DNA of 64,000 nucleotides from Ephydatia muelleri. Taxonomy: Eukaryota; Porifera; Demospongiae; Spongillida; Spongillidae. How positions within the stretch are numbered: the stretch's first letter is position 1; each line of letters opens with the position of its first letter. Where the stretch lies: contig JABACO010000011.1 in NCBI GenBank assembly GCA_013339895.1, positions 7,401,137 through 7,465,136 on the forward strand, read 5' to 3'. The notes under the pieces were generated by a model that searched no databases, had not been told where the DNA came from, and saw only the letters and a program-made list of their open reading frames with translations. This document shows positions 1 through 10,239 of this stretch, piece after piece. Made by a program: the position numbers and the translations under genes.

Positions 1-219
1 CACCATTAGAATTGAGGTTGTTGATGTCTCCCCATGTGGTGGTAGGAGGGAAGGTGTGACTGGTGTACCCACCCGACTGCCTCTTTGAAGTGTTGGGAAG
101 AGAAAGATAATACACTGTGTACCCTGTAAGGATGCCATCTGGAGGGAGCTGGACAGCCAGCCAGGACACTCGGACAGATGTTGTGTTGATGGCTGACACA
201 ATCACACCAGTCACATGGA
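1..219 (-). CDS. FN3 domain exon, cut by window edge
   Basis: It begins after a CCCTCAG acceptor. SVRVSWLAVQLPPDGILTGYTVYY gives strands B and C of an FN3 repeat. The end of the domain lies off the window. The flanking junction is phase 1. Confidence 0.75.
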
Positions 220-3200
220 CTGAGGGTACAGTACCACAATGAAGTGAATAGTTATAAGTCCCCACCACTTACGTATATCTGCAGTGCTGGTCCATACTTG
301 TAGTGGTGTCCCTGGTCCTGTGATGGTGTAAGCAGTGACAGAGAAGGTGTAGGTGGTCCTTGGTACCAGCCCTGTTATTATCACTTGGGGTGTGGTTGTG
401 TTGTAGGTGTTGACTACTCCATTGGTGGAGTAGGTCACCTGATACATGATAATTACCCCATTGGGGACAGGAGGAAGTTGCCATGTGAGTGTGATGGTTG
501 TGAAGGTCTTGTTGAAGGCTTGGAGTCCAGTCACTGGTCCAGGTGCTAGTGAGGAAGAGGATCAGGAAGATGGACACACAAGAAGAACCAGTGCATGGTG
601 CCACATGTGCCATACAACAATCTGTATTTTGTACAAAGTAGTAATACTTGACATACTGCTTTGGTGAGTCACCACAAAGAGAGGAGAACTGTAAGCTCCC
701 GTAGCTCCATCACTGTTGACTGCTGACACCTCAATGGAGTAGTTGGTATAGGGAGATAGTCCATTCACAGTCATTGTCCTCTCAGAGGTGGCTACTGTCC
801 CTCCCACACCACTGGTCCACAGCTCCATAGAGAACCCTGTACCCCACTATCACACTGTTCTGGTCCTGACAAGGGACTTCCCCCCAACTGATGGTCACGT
901 TAGAGGAGGTCTTGGTCACTTCAATGAGGCTGTTAGGAGGAGCAGAAGGAGCTGTGGGGAGAGAAGGGAAGGGAGTCAGCCATCTTCAGGGCGGGATCCA
1001 AAATGTGTAAAAGGGTGAGTGGGATGAGGGGGGGGGGGGCACAGGGATATGCCTCCTCTCGTGCGCAAAGCATGGATGCTTTGAGTGTAGCAGTATTCTT
1101 ACATGAAAAAAGCACAACTGTTGCACTCAACACAACAACATGTGCGTACATTTAGCTACATTATGCATTTTTGTAATACAGTGAGGTGAAGAGCCTTCGT
1201 GATCACTATTGAATAAACATTTCTACAACTTCGTGTGCATTGACGATAAAGTTGTAATGAAGGCTCATCATTGCTAATGAAGAAAGTTTTTTTCACCCAT
1301 ACTGGAGCAGAAAAAGCTTTTTAATCTTAGAAAACCAGAAAATTTTCACTCAGCTTCGCAACTTGTCACTGGTATTAATTATGCAACCAATTGACTAATA
1401 AAAAATGCAGGTTTGAGAAGGTGACAACATGTAAGGAATTGTAGCAATGTGCTGTCGGGACACTTTGCTTACTCATTTCTGTATCATCTGGCACAATCTT
1501 TAGTAGAAGTGGTAATTATCATTTTGGTAAAGCAATGCAGAGTTGTAATTGCATTGCAGTTTTACTTACCCTGTCACCAATGGATATATTGAAGACAGAT
1601 GAGAAAGGCACAGTAACAATGTTTATTGGCAATTGAAACTCTGTTAGTGAAAACTATCCGACCACTTGCATGCGAGTGTGAATCTTTATCAAGTTAATAA
1701 ACTGAAACATGTGTGAACAATAGCATAAAGGGACCAACGTACATGTATGGCGCACAATAATGGTGCAGTTGCTTCTTGGGATACATTGCTAACGCTTCTC
1801 TCATACGTTGTAAGCTGTTACTTAATAATGTAAACATGAATATATAATTAGATGAACAAAAGAGGGAGGAGCCAAGTGCCCAACCCATAGATCCGCCCGT
1901 GATCTTGTGATGAGGTCATCTAGCTCACCTGCTGAGGAGGTGTTAACTAGCACACTAGCTGGAGGACTGCTCACTGCACCAATGGAGGCAGTGACGATGA
2001 GGATGTAGGCACTGAACTCCTGCAGTCCAGTGATGGTGTACTGGGTAGCGTTACCAACAGACACACTCCCACCACCTCTTCAGCTCCAGCACATGGTCCC
2101 TGGTAGGTGTAGGAGAGGGTGTAGGTGGTACCTATCTCCCCACCAGGCTGTGACCACATGACAGTGATGGATGTGGAGGTGACCTGTGCTATGATGAGTG
2201 AGGGTGTTGATGGGACTGGAGAGAGAGAGGAAGGGTTAATTTCAAAAATTAATTCTGTGAAACTCACTCAGTGTCAGTGTAAGTATCACATTAGCACTTA
2301 GAGAGGGCAGAGATGTGCCCACAGCTATGACAGAGATGTTGTACTGAACCCCAGCTTGAAGGTTGGTTAGGACATAAGAGGTAGAATTGGTTGAACCTCC
2401 ACTTGTACTTGGGCCTCCATTAGCCACATAGTAGATATCATATCTGGTCACTGGACCACCTGAGGTTGGTGCAGTCCAAGAGACACTGACAGATGTGGGA
2501 CCAGACTGCACAGCAGTGACACCAGTGGATGGGCCAGGAGGAGCTGTATAGATACATGTCTATAGGTACAAGACACCCTTCATAGGCACTACTTACCTTG
2601 TACAGTGAGGGATGAGGTAGTGAACCTTGGATTGAGAGTAAACCCTCCACACACTGGTGAGCAGGTAGTGGTGACAGTGCATGTGTACATCCCATATGCT
2701 CTCCCAGTCACAGTCAGGGTGTTGTTGTAAGTAGATGTTGGTCGATCTGTCACTATTTGAGAGAAAGTATTACTCACTGGGCTTCCATTAGTGGTCCACA
2801 GCACATCTGTAGGAGGAGAACTACTGCTGGTGCAGGTCAACTGGAACACTGGTGGATCAACATTTGTAGGTGTCAACAGCTGAAACTGGACACCTCCTGT
2901 GATGTTAGGACCATCTGTGGGAGAGTCAACACTTCCATAACACATGTGATGTACTTTCCTCTCTACTTACAAGTGGCTGCTACAGAGAGACCATAGTTGT
3001 AACCATTTGATGTAGGCAGATTGACTGATGCTGCTAGTGTGAGATCACTGTACATTCCAACACAGAGAGTGATGGTGGTATTGGTACAACATTGAACACC
3101 ATGTGGGAAGACAGAAACACCTCCACGATACAGCTCTACTCCTCCTGACATATTTCGTTGACCCAAACCTCCAGGAGTTGATACAGGGTCAGGTGTTGCT

Positions 3201-3361
3201 AGGGGAAACTGGACTCCACTTGGTTCATACCACTGTCCACCTGTGATTCCCTGGCACACAAGAGGATACTGTGGTGGAGCGGATGAGCTAACTCTGTTTG
3301 GCACTACTGAGAAGGTCACCAGGCTGTTGTTCCTGACCACTTGTCCATTCCAGGTGATGCT
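1..3361 (-). CDS. Ig/FN3 receptor-like gene, 3' part, seven exons
   Basis: Seven minus-strand exons can be placed by GT/AG sites: 3361-2971, 2914-2597, 2543-2268, 2215-1929, 951-657, 545-273 and 219 to beyond base 1. Every junction is phase 1 and each exon holds one domain, the classic arrangement of exon-shuffled extracellular proteins. Domain order is a Cys-containing Ig-like exon, a second Ig-like exon, then five fibronectin type III repeats. No membrane segment is seen because the gene runs off the left edge. Two FN3 exons (1929-2215 and 657-951) need a one-base frameshift to give a complete domain, so the locus is either a decaying copy or contains sequence errors. Known for the family: FN3/Ig arrays form cell-surface or matrix proteins and are strongly expanded in sponges. 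The specific ligand and gene name cannot be told. Confidence 0.8.
273..545 (-). CDS. FN3 domain exon
   Basis: Intact FN3 repeat with TITLTWQLPP, IIMYQVTYSTNG and ITGLVPRTTYTFSVTAY. It is bounded by CACTAG and by ATAC|GTAAGT and is phase 1 at both ends. Confidence 0.85.
657..951 (-). pseudogene. FN3 domain exon with internal frameshift
   Basis: The exon runs from a CCCCACAG acceptor to an AGCA|GTATGT donor. NVTISWGEVP and GYRVLYG are in one frame; the rest of the repeat (TMTVNGLSPYTNYSIEVSAVN) is in another. The shift lies near 810-830. This is the second such lesion in the gene. Confidence 0.7.
952..1928 (-). other. intron of the FN3 gene
   Basis: A 977-base intron, much longer than the 51-111 bp introns elsewhere in the gene. 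It is AT-rich with a G-run near 1030. No coding region or repeat is recognised inside it. Confidence 0.6.
1929..2215 (-). pseudogene. FN3 domain exon with internal frameshift
   Basis: The acceptor (CTCTCCAG) and donor (CAGCAG|GTGAGC) are good. The first half (ITVMWSQPGG, YTLSYTYQG) and the second half (QYTITGLQEFSAYILIVTA) of one FN3 repeat lie in different frames. The shift falls in the G/T-rich stretch at about 2058-2084. It may be a one-base mutation or a sequence error. Confidence 0.7.
2268..2543 (-). CDS. FN3 domain exon
   Basis: Complete FN3 repeat: Pro-rich start, VSVSW (strand B Trp), RYDIYYVANG (strand C Tyr), a Y-V-L-T-N-L-QAG-x-QY-x-I-S-V core and a short tail. The donor is CTGA|GTGAGT. 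The reading frame is intact. Confidence 0.85.
2597..2914 (-). CDS. Ig-like domain exon
   Basis: The acceptor is TCTCCCACAG and the donor CAAG|GTAAGT. The domain shows the Ig signature: LTC, about 13 residues to a Trp (VLWTTNG), then MYTC near the end. It joins in phase 1 to the exons on either side. Confidence 0.75.
2971..3361 (-). CDS. N-terminal Ig-like exon
   Basis: The exon starts after a CAG acceptor and ends ACTT|GTAAGT. The peptide has a Cys followed by a GGQWYEPSG segment, a QRNMSGGVELYRGG stretch, and then G-x-Q-C-C and TLC. This is the spacing of a divergent Ig-like V-type fold with a strand-F cysteine. N-glycosylation sequons (NNS, NMS, NTT) suggest an extracellular location. A further Cys-rich open stretch at about 3370-3470 may be another exon, but its splice sites are unclear. 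Confidence 0.6.
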
Positions 3362-3728
3362 CTGGCCTGTGTGTGGTTATGTAATATTGCATCATAACAC
3401 TCTGGCAGGCAGCACAGTATGTAATGTAGCATTGTGAGCAACTAGCTGAAACCTGAGGTGATGCAGGTATGCAGTGCATGGGATTAGAAGAGGATTACCG
3501 GGATAAGCATATAAGGAGGGTCATTACATGCATGACTTGCTACACAAAGAGGCAAATGTACCTGCACTTCTTTTGCTCCATTATATGGATGTACATCGAG
3601 AATTTAAACGCACATCAATGGTGTGCAGTAAGAACATACAGGGATGCAGGATGTTGTCCAGCCACATGTGTGCGTAGATCATCGTTCCACGCGTCTCCAC
3701 CTCAATCACGCGATGACATAGCCACAGT

Positions 3729-3862
3729 GCACGACACTATCTATAGCGGTTGAGGGCTGGTAAGAAGCTGGGACGTCGCCAGAGCCGCTCGTCTAAGCTC
3801 TACTGACATGCACTATCGATAGCGATCGAGGGCTTATAAGAGGGTGAGAGTCACCAGAATGG
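3729..3862 (+). repeat. imperfect tandem duplication over a promoter-like region
   Basis: Two ~55-bp copies (about 3729-3784 and 3804-3862) share a core of the form ATAGCG-x2-GAGGGCT-x-AAGA, followed by a GTCRCCAGA end. The second copy has a TATA-like TTATAAG at about 3834 and ends at the start codon of the small ORF. Confidence 0.5.
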
Positions 3863-4050
3863 ATGTCGCGCCTATCCTAGTTGCTCTGACCTATATCACG
3901 TTACGTAGTTGCACAATACTCACTGTGAAGTCAGACCACAATGGAACGTACCTGTCGCTCGATTCAAAGCGATCAGTAGCAGCAGAGACTGAAGAGAGCT
4001 CATCGCATACGTGCCTTGAGTGCAATTATAGTTACCAATCCCGACTATGA
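3859..4050 (+). CDS. possible small secreted peptide, 63 aa
   Basis: An ATG lies about 25 bases after a TATA-like TTATAAG and opens a 63-residue frame. The first ~20 residues are hydrophobic (MDVAPILVALTYITLRSC), like a signal peptide. They are followed by one sequon (NGT) and a C-x2-C near the end. An ATTAAA and an AATAAA lie 6 to 25 bases after the stop. The compact TATA-ORF-polyA arrangement is what makes it credible. No family is recognised. It could instead be the first exon of a longer gene or chance. Confidence 0.35.
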   Translation: MDVAPILVALTYITLRSCTILTVKSDHNGTYLSLDSKRSVAAETEESSSHTCLECNYSYQSRL

Positions 4051-4495
4051 ATGTCATTAAACACAGTTTCTAATAAAACTCCCGACGATCGGATAGTTTA
4101 GCTTGTTGGTTTGAATGCAACGGAAGACAAAAATGAGTAGTATCGTCGTTCTGCCAAATAAGATTTGGTCTGTACCAAACGCTTCTTTACCATATCAAGC
4201 GGAGCAGCTGAAATAAAACGAACCGCTGACGCGAGAAGAATAAAATAGAACCCGAATAGAAATTGATCGTTGAAGGCGAAAAGTATCAAGCAGTCGGGCG
4301 GCCAGAAAAGAAACGGACCACTAAACGTGAAAAGTATCAAGCAGAGCCGGAAAAGAAACGGGTTGCTAAAAGGCAATGGTATTGGAAGATTTCTGAACCT
4401 GGTTGTTGGCGAATGCCATCAAAAGAGTACTACCGATAAAGTCATCCAAAGGTATGTCGTACACGTACATGTATGTGTACGACCTTTGGGTTTGC

Positions 4496-4599
4496 CTCGT
4501 ACCCAGACCCTGATTCCCACAGCTGCGGATGGATTACATCACCACTACGTGGAAAGAGTAATCCATCCGCAGCTGTGGGAATCAGGGTCTGGGTACGAG
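4496..4599. repeat. perfect 42-bp inverted repeat (hairpin)
   Basis: Arms at 4496-4537 and 4558-4599 are perfectly complementary around a 20-base spacer, and the arms begin CTCGTACCC. About 30 bases to the left is a separate near-palindrome centred on GTACATGTA (about 4455-4482). The arms may be the termini of a small fold-back element. Confidence 0.85.
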
Positions 4600-4679
4600 A
4601 CTACCTTGGGTTACTCTTTCGATGCGTAGTAAGAACATAATATCTCTAGGTAGATAGCTACATGCATGTAGCTATCCAC

Positions 4680-5585
4680 ACTTTCCACTCAGTGAAATTG
4701 AGGCACAAATCCAGGCCAAAAAACAACTTCATCAATCGAAGCAACAGCAAACCCAAGACACAGCAGCCAACCTATTACCACAGTTGTCTGAGTCTTCCCA
4801 GAGATCAATGGTCCTTACTCAAGAGAAGGGTGCTTCCAGCTGGCTTACCACTCTTCCTATCTCTGAACACAGCTTCGCTTTGCACAAAGGTGCCTTTCGT
4901 GATGCCCTTGCTCATAGATATGGATGAGACCCTCCTAACACACCTTCACATTGCATCTGTGGGAAATCATTCACTGTAGAACATGCACTCTCATGTCCTT
5001 TTGGAGGTTATCCTACCCTATGCCACAATGAGATTCAGAACCTCACTGCAAAGTTGCTGTGTCACAGTGTAACATTCGAACCAACCCTACAACCAGTTAC
5101 CAGAGAAACCTTCAAATTTGCCTCTACCACCACTGACATTGGAGCAAGATCAGACATTGCGGCTGATGGTTTCTGGGGTGGCCATTTTGAAAAAACGTTT
5201 TTCGACATCAGAGTTCTCAACCCACTTGCTCCATCTAACACCACACCCACACCCACACCCAGTGCTTGCTACCGCAGATATGAAAAAGAAAAACAAAGAG
5301 CATAATAATGATCAACGTATCAGGGAAATAGAGCATGCCTCCTTCACCCCAATTGTACTCTCCACTACTGGTGGAATGGGTCCAATTGCAACAACGTTTT
5401 ATAAACGCCTTGCAGACCGGCTAGCTTCTACAATGGAACTCATCCTACAGCCAAACCATTGGTTGGTTGCGATGCCGTCTGTCCTTTTCTCTCCTCCGCT
5501 CATCCATCTTATGCATCAGAGGAGCTCGTTCATCAAAGGGGCGTGTACCTTGCAGTGTCCCTCTCCCAGTAGAGCTAGTGCATAG
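4680..5585 (+). pseudogene. retroelement protein relic (C-terminal part, endonuclease-like)
   Basis: One frame reads a Q-rich stretch, then SSWLTTLPISEHSFALHKGAFRD, followed by a TGA where a Trp would fit. It continues with a zinc-knuckle-like CICG...H-x3-C and RSDIAADGFWGGHF, then FDIRVLNP, which resembles the D...(D)xQ/K core of restriction-like endonucleases of LINE proteins. The frame closes at about 5305 and resumes in another with IEHASFTPIVLSTTGGMG and FYKRLADRLA. I know this block order from repetitive proteins of cnidarians and sponges, where it sits near the end of a reverse-transcriptase-type polyprotein. The exact superfamily is uncertain. No RT domain is present upstream, so this is a truncated and mutated copy. 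Confidence 0.6.
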
Positions 5586-5757
5586 TGAACCTAGGTACAA
5601 TCTGGACTAGAAAGCATCTAGTTGATCAATATCATTTAACTTCATCATTTAACTCGTATTTTGCATTTTGCTGTATATCGAATATATTAATTCATAAAAA
5701 ATAATTATATACATGTATATAAAAAAGCTATATACGGTTGGCATTTTACACTATACG

Positions 5758-6724
5758 CGAGGGGGGGGCAAAAAAAAAAGTTATAGACACCATCCCAAAA
5801 ATTCTTAAAACCAAGGGCCAGGTCAACCCCCCCCCCCCCCCTCCGCCTTCGACCACGCCCATTTTCGACCACGCCCCTTAAAATAATTACGTAATTGACA
5901 ATTGACCACACCTACAATTAAGATAATAGAAAGCAGGCTTCGTTGCAGATTGCTGTTGTAGGTGTTGTCACTTCGTCGCTTGCAGCTGGAGACGCTGTTT
6001 CACTTGTACCATAGAATTTCGCGATACTCAGTCTCTCGTGCCATGACGTAATGTACAGGCTGTAGGCCTATCGAATATTACATCCCTGCCCATCAATTAA
6101 GGTTTGCGGTACTCCAACAAGATTTTGAAGAACGGCACGCATTATCGTTCATGATTTGGTAAAGTACTCGTTTAAACAATAACAGGCGGGGCATGCTCGC
6201 GTGAGGCGTGAGTCGGCGTGACCTCATGCATGTTACTTAGTACCAGGTGTATCCGTGGCTTACTTAGTAGCGTTAGTATAGTTTTTATCTTTACATTGCT
6301 TTGCGACGCTTCAATTGTTGCACTATTGGGTAGTGAATTGGTATGAAGGCCACGCCCACGAATTGTGTCTCAGTCACGTGATAATATGCTTCAATGAAAT
6401 AGCTTACAATCGCACTAGATAGGCAGTTAAGCCCTATCTTTGCATGAATTGGACACCCATGAACACTACAAACAATATGATTCCATCATTATGTTGCTGT
6501 AGTGCGAGCTAAAGTGCAAAAAAAATAATTAAGAAAAGTGATTAATTTTTTTTTTTTTAATTTTTTGGCCAAGACCCCCCCCCCCCCCCCCCTTAACTTT
6601 GATACCTCATAACTTTTTTTCCTAGACCCCCCTGATAAAAAGAATAGCATATTCGTGATGCTCTCAATGAGCTCTTCAAAGTTGGGGGATGGTGTCTTCC
6701 ACTTTGTTTTTTGCCCCCCCCTCG
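5758..6724. mobile_element. non-autonomous hAT-type element (MITE) with 8-bp TSD
   Basis: The terminal inverted repeats begin CGA-G8-C-A(n) and continue into GACACCATCCC, about 39 bp in all with a few mismatches. The flanks 5750-5757 and 6725-6732 are the same 8 bases (ACTATACG), a perfect target-site duplication. Eight-base duplications are typical of hAT elements. The 967-bp interior has no transposase frame. It carries two long C-runs and shared end segments with a second copy near 20.4 kb. Confidence 0.85.
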
Positions 6725-6831
6725 ACTATACGTATAGTTTTTTTTACGTAAACTTTACGTAAAGTTTGTAAGCACTTATTTGCTTTACGTAATACGGTAC
6801 GTAGTATTCGGATAAATAATATTTCAGGTCA

Positions 6832-7690
6832 ATGCCAGTTGCCCGTGATTCGTTTATTCATCATGGTTTCAAAAAGCACGAATGCAAGAAGTGTGGAAAA
6901 CTAGTAAATTCGGACAGTCTTGAACGCTGGGCATCTCATCTTATAGAGGCTGCGCTAATGTCTCTTCTGAAACAAAGTCCATGCTGCCTACCGCCAAGGA
7001 AAACTGTAGCGTTATTGTTATTGATGGCAGTCAGCAGCCTGATCCAGGACCGTCCCAACAGCTCTTTTTGCACCCCTGAGCACAAACGACGTGCATGCAC
7101 GTGCTGGCTTGGAGGTCGCGGAGGTCACCGGGAAATAATGCTTGGGTTGACCATAGATGATATATAGATTATCTATGGGTTGACCACCTGGATAGTGCAT
7201 TACAGCAGCGATTGGATGAGGCATTTGCTTCTTTCTTCTACCAAACAGCGATCCCATTTCATATAGCTGACTATTCATCATTGAGACATCTATCATCTGT
7301 TGCTAGGCCTGCATACGAGGTACCTCCTCGTAAGCTACTCGCAACACGCCTTCTCAATAATGCATTTGAGAAGCAGAAGACCGTTATTGGTGAGTATATT
7401 GCAGAGTCAAATGTTGTTACATTATCATCAGATGGGTGTCGAATAATAGGAAAGAGTCAATTTTATAGTGTCCATTCCAAACCTCAAGAACAAGCCTGTT
7501 TTTATTAAGTCTATATCAACCGGGGAAACCCAGCTAACAGGAGATAATGTTGCGAAGATTATTAAGGAAGTTATTGCAGTGATTGGTGTCAATAAAATGA
7601 CAGTAGTAATCACAGATAATACGCCAACATGTAGTATCCACACATCTTTTGCAATGGTTGTGCTTACTTATGAAAGATATATGTGATACT
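6832..7690 (+). pseudogene. hAT transposase relic with BED-type finger
   Basis: A BED-like zinc finger (HECKKCGKLV...WASHLIEA) is followed after frame changes by DEAFASFFYQTAIPFHIADY and VARPAYEVPPRKLLATRLL. Then come SNVVTLSSDG and VVITDN, the hAT N-terminal/DUF659-like region. At least three frame changes separate these pieces, and a short duplication of a CTATGGGTTGACC stretch sits near 7145-7180. The C-terminal dimerisation region is absent, so the copy is dead. Confidence 0.7.
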
Positions 7691-8167
7691 GATGCTTGTA
7701 GTGGCATACTAGTGCAGATTTATTACACACTTTGTAAGATCTAGGACTGCTGTTATAGTAGGGGGGGAGGGGGGGGTCTTAGGTATAACTTTGGTTTCTA
7801 CCCCTCTCAGATTATGGTGGGCGTTAAGAAATATAGGAAAACATGTATTTTAAAATTTTATACTAAGTGTAACCCCCCTGTACATTACCCTTGAAGTTTT
7901 ACAAAATACGAATGTATACCTTGTGTATAGTATATTCTCCACTCATGACACCACCATTTGTATGTGTACAACTACTAGTAATATTCTGCTTTCAGTTTAC
8001 ATTTATAGGCATTAGCAGGAGTGCAGTATACTGATTATGTAATGGAGAAACACAGAAGTACAAGGATAGTCATTCGTAGAACATTATTACACTGTACATC
8101 TATTATAAGCAAATTTGTTTTTTGTACTTCGTAAAGTCATATTAAATGCATTACATGTTTCAGAACA
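7691..8167. other. non-coding stretch
   Basis: AT-rich DNA with a G-rich run at about 7758-7778. No gene or repeat is recognised. Confidence 0.4.
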
Positions 8168-8614
8168 TTAATCATGTTGTGTAAATGTATCTATTGCTCT
8201 GTCAAAATCATCCATAGTCACATCAGCAATTGAAACTACATTGTCCAAGTATAGCTTAAGATTGGTAGCAAATGTTTCTTCACTAAGTCTTCTGTGATCC
8301 TTCATAAGTCTAAAAATGTCACTGTTCTTTGGCATTGACAAAGATGTGTCTCTTGCATATCTCACTTCAATATACAATCTTGCAACCTTATTGCTGTCAT
8401 CAGATTTCAAGTACTCATCAACCTGGCTTGACATTGTAAACGGCCCTCCCATGCATTTAAGTTTCTCTAGATCCTTTGTTTTTCTTCTATCCAAGGCTAC
8501 ATTTGCAATTTCTTTATCTACAAGACCTTTTTTCTTTAGATCCTCCTGCTTAGCAGCCCATTTGCATGAGGCACTTGGAATATTCTTTATATGATCCTGG
8601 AACAGTATTGTCAA
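8168..8614 (-). CDS. uncharacterised 148-aa ORF, probably transposon-associated
   Basis: An open frame with protein-like composition: a Lys-rich helical N-terminus, then GGPFTMSSQVDEYLKSDD and RLYIEVRYARDTSLSMPKNS, then DIFRLM. I recognise this block as recurring in repetitive invertebrate proteins of unknown function, often next to zinc-finger or transposase-like ORFs, but I cannot name the family. No signal peptide or membrane segment is seen. It may be the terminal exon of a longer gene, since the start at 8614 is arbitrary. Confidence 0.45.
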   Translation of the reverse strand: MTILFQDHIKNIPSASCKWAAKQEDLKKKGLVDKEIANVALDRRKTKDLEKLKCMGGPFTMSSQVDEYLKSDDSNKVARLYIEVRYARDTSLSMPKNSDIFRLMKDHRRLSEETFATNLKLYLDNVVSIADVTMDDFDRAIDTFTQHD

Positions 8615-9044
8615 TTAAATCATGTGCCGCACATTTAACTAGTGTTGATGAAGCAGAACTACTTCCTTTTTAACATCGAATTGTTCCTAGTTGTGATCGC
8701 GCGATTTGAATCGCCATTTTTTAGGCGCTTCAAGGTCATTCGATCCTGTGCGTGTTTTTTGCGTTGTACTTTTCGTTATGTAAGTTTGAAGATGATGAGA
8801 ACTGTTGGAAGACACTTTGGAGTGGTGAAACTCGTTCCGTTGCGCGTAAGTAGTCGTTTGGATTATAATTACGTGGTTTTGAAAGAGTGAGATAGTTAAA
8901 AACTCAGTTGTGGCTCCTGTCAGTTGTTTGTGTGTCTTTTTCTAGATTCAATATACTTGTGCTTTTCTGAAGTCTATTCGATTTAGAGCACAATTTAATC
9001 TATTGTTGCCTGTGTCTGTGTCCATAGTCACCTGATATGTGTGT

Positions 9045-9345
9045 AATGTTGCTAGTCTGTGTGTATCAGTGTTCTAGTTGTCTACATCAGTGTTGCTTGG
9101 TGTTTGTGCATCAGTGTAGCTTGGTGTGTATGTGTGTGTGCATCTGTGTGTGTACATCAGTGTTGCGTGGTGTGTGTACATCAGTGTAGCTTAGTGTGCA
9201 GTTTCTATGCGTGTGTATGTGCATCAGTGTTGCTAGGTGTGTGTACATCAGTGTTGCTTGGTGTGTATGTCTGTCTGTGTGCATCAGTGTTGCTAGGTGT
9301 GTATACATCAGTGTTGCTAGGTGTTATGTATCAGTGTTGAGTATT
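9045..9345. repeat. minisatellite (CATCAGTGTTGCT-type units)
   Basis: About ten imperfect copies of a ~24-36 bp unit containing CATCAGTGTTGCTTGGTGTG, interspersed with TG runs. It makes several frames falsely open. Confidence 0.8.
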
Positions 9346-9399
9346 ACTAAGTGTATATCAGTGGCACCTGGTGGTACATGTTTGTGTTCGCACATAAGG

Positions 9400-9413
9400 T
9401 GTGTGTGTGTGTG

Positions 9414-9444
<31 letters not shown>

Positions 9445-9500
9445 TTCTGTGTGTGTGTGTGTGTGTGTGTTTCTGTGTGTGTGTGTGTGTTTCTGTGTCA
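9400..9500. repeat. (TG)n microsatellite with TTTCTG interruptions
   Basis: Long TG runs broken at regular spacing by TTTC. The long frames here are only repeat translation. Confidence 0.95.
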
Positions 9501-9539
9501 GTGAGAACATGTATGTGTGCATTTGGTGCATGTGTTCAT

Positions 9540-10030
9540 TGTATGCCCCGGCAGCCTCCCAGCACTACCTGGTGCTTCAGGAGAGCTTGTTGGTTCGCAT
9601 CACCCACCCTCCACCCCTGCATCACAATTGTACCCCTTCTGTGTATTTACTGTCATGCCTATTGATATTAAATACAGCCAGGGTGGGTCCCTACCAGCCT
9701 TGACCTTCTAACTCGGGGACCCAAGCCTGGGCCAGCATCCTGGCTTGGTACGCAGGTCACTCAGTGGGTGGTCAACGCCACCATCTGGTGCCTGTCTCCC
9801 CGAGTCTCCCCCCAATGACCTAACAAGCCACGCATGGCTTGGCCACAGGGACTCCCAACTGGTGACCAGCAACACTCACGGGAGTTCCCCACAACCAACA
9901 GGTCGGGGTTGGCAGAATCACAGCTCAGAGGGGTTCTTGCACTGGCCCCCAATCAGTCAACTGGGCGCGTTTTGACAGAAGCATATAGCTGGGGAGCTTA
10001 GGGGCTGGGTGCGTACACCTACACACCTAC
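9540..10030. repeat. GC-rich repeat segment sharing a core with the 26-64 kb array
   Basis: The segment is clearly richer in GC than its surroundings and is flanked on both sides by TG repeats. At about 9733-9775 the sequence CCAGCATCCTGGCTTGGTAC and the following GCAGGTCACTCAG and GGTGGTCA closely match a core found in most units of the distal array (for example near 50810 and 63450). No coding region is seen. Confidence 0.5.
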
Positions 10031-10069
10031 TTAGCCTGGGGAAGTTACTAGGCTTGGTAATTAATGTGT

Positions 10070-10230
10070 TAGTGTGTGTATGTGTGTGTACACATGTACA
10101 CATGTGTGTGTATGTGTGTGTACACATATATGTGTTAGTGTGTGTATGTGTGTGTACACATGTGTGTTTGTGTGTTAGTGGTGTATGTGTGTGTACATGT
10201 GTGTGTAAACGTGTGTGTCTGTGTGAATGA
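10070..10230. repeat. (TG)n / GTGTGTACACATG microsatellite
   Basis: TG dinucleotides alternate with GTACACATGT palindromes. There are no genes. Confidence 0.9.
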
Positions 10231-10239
10231 TAAGTGTGA

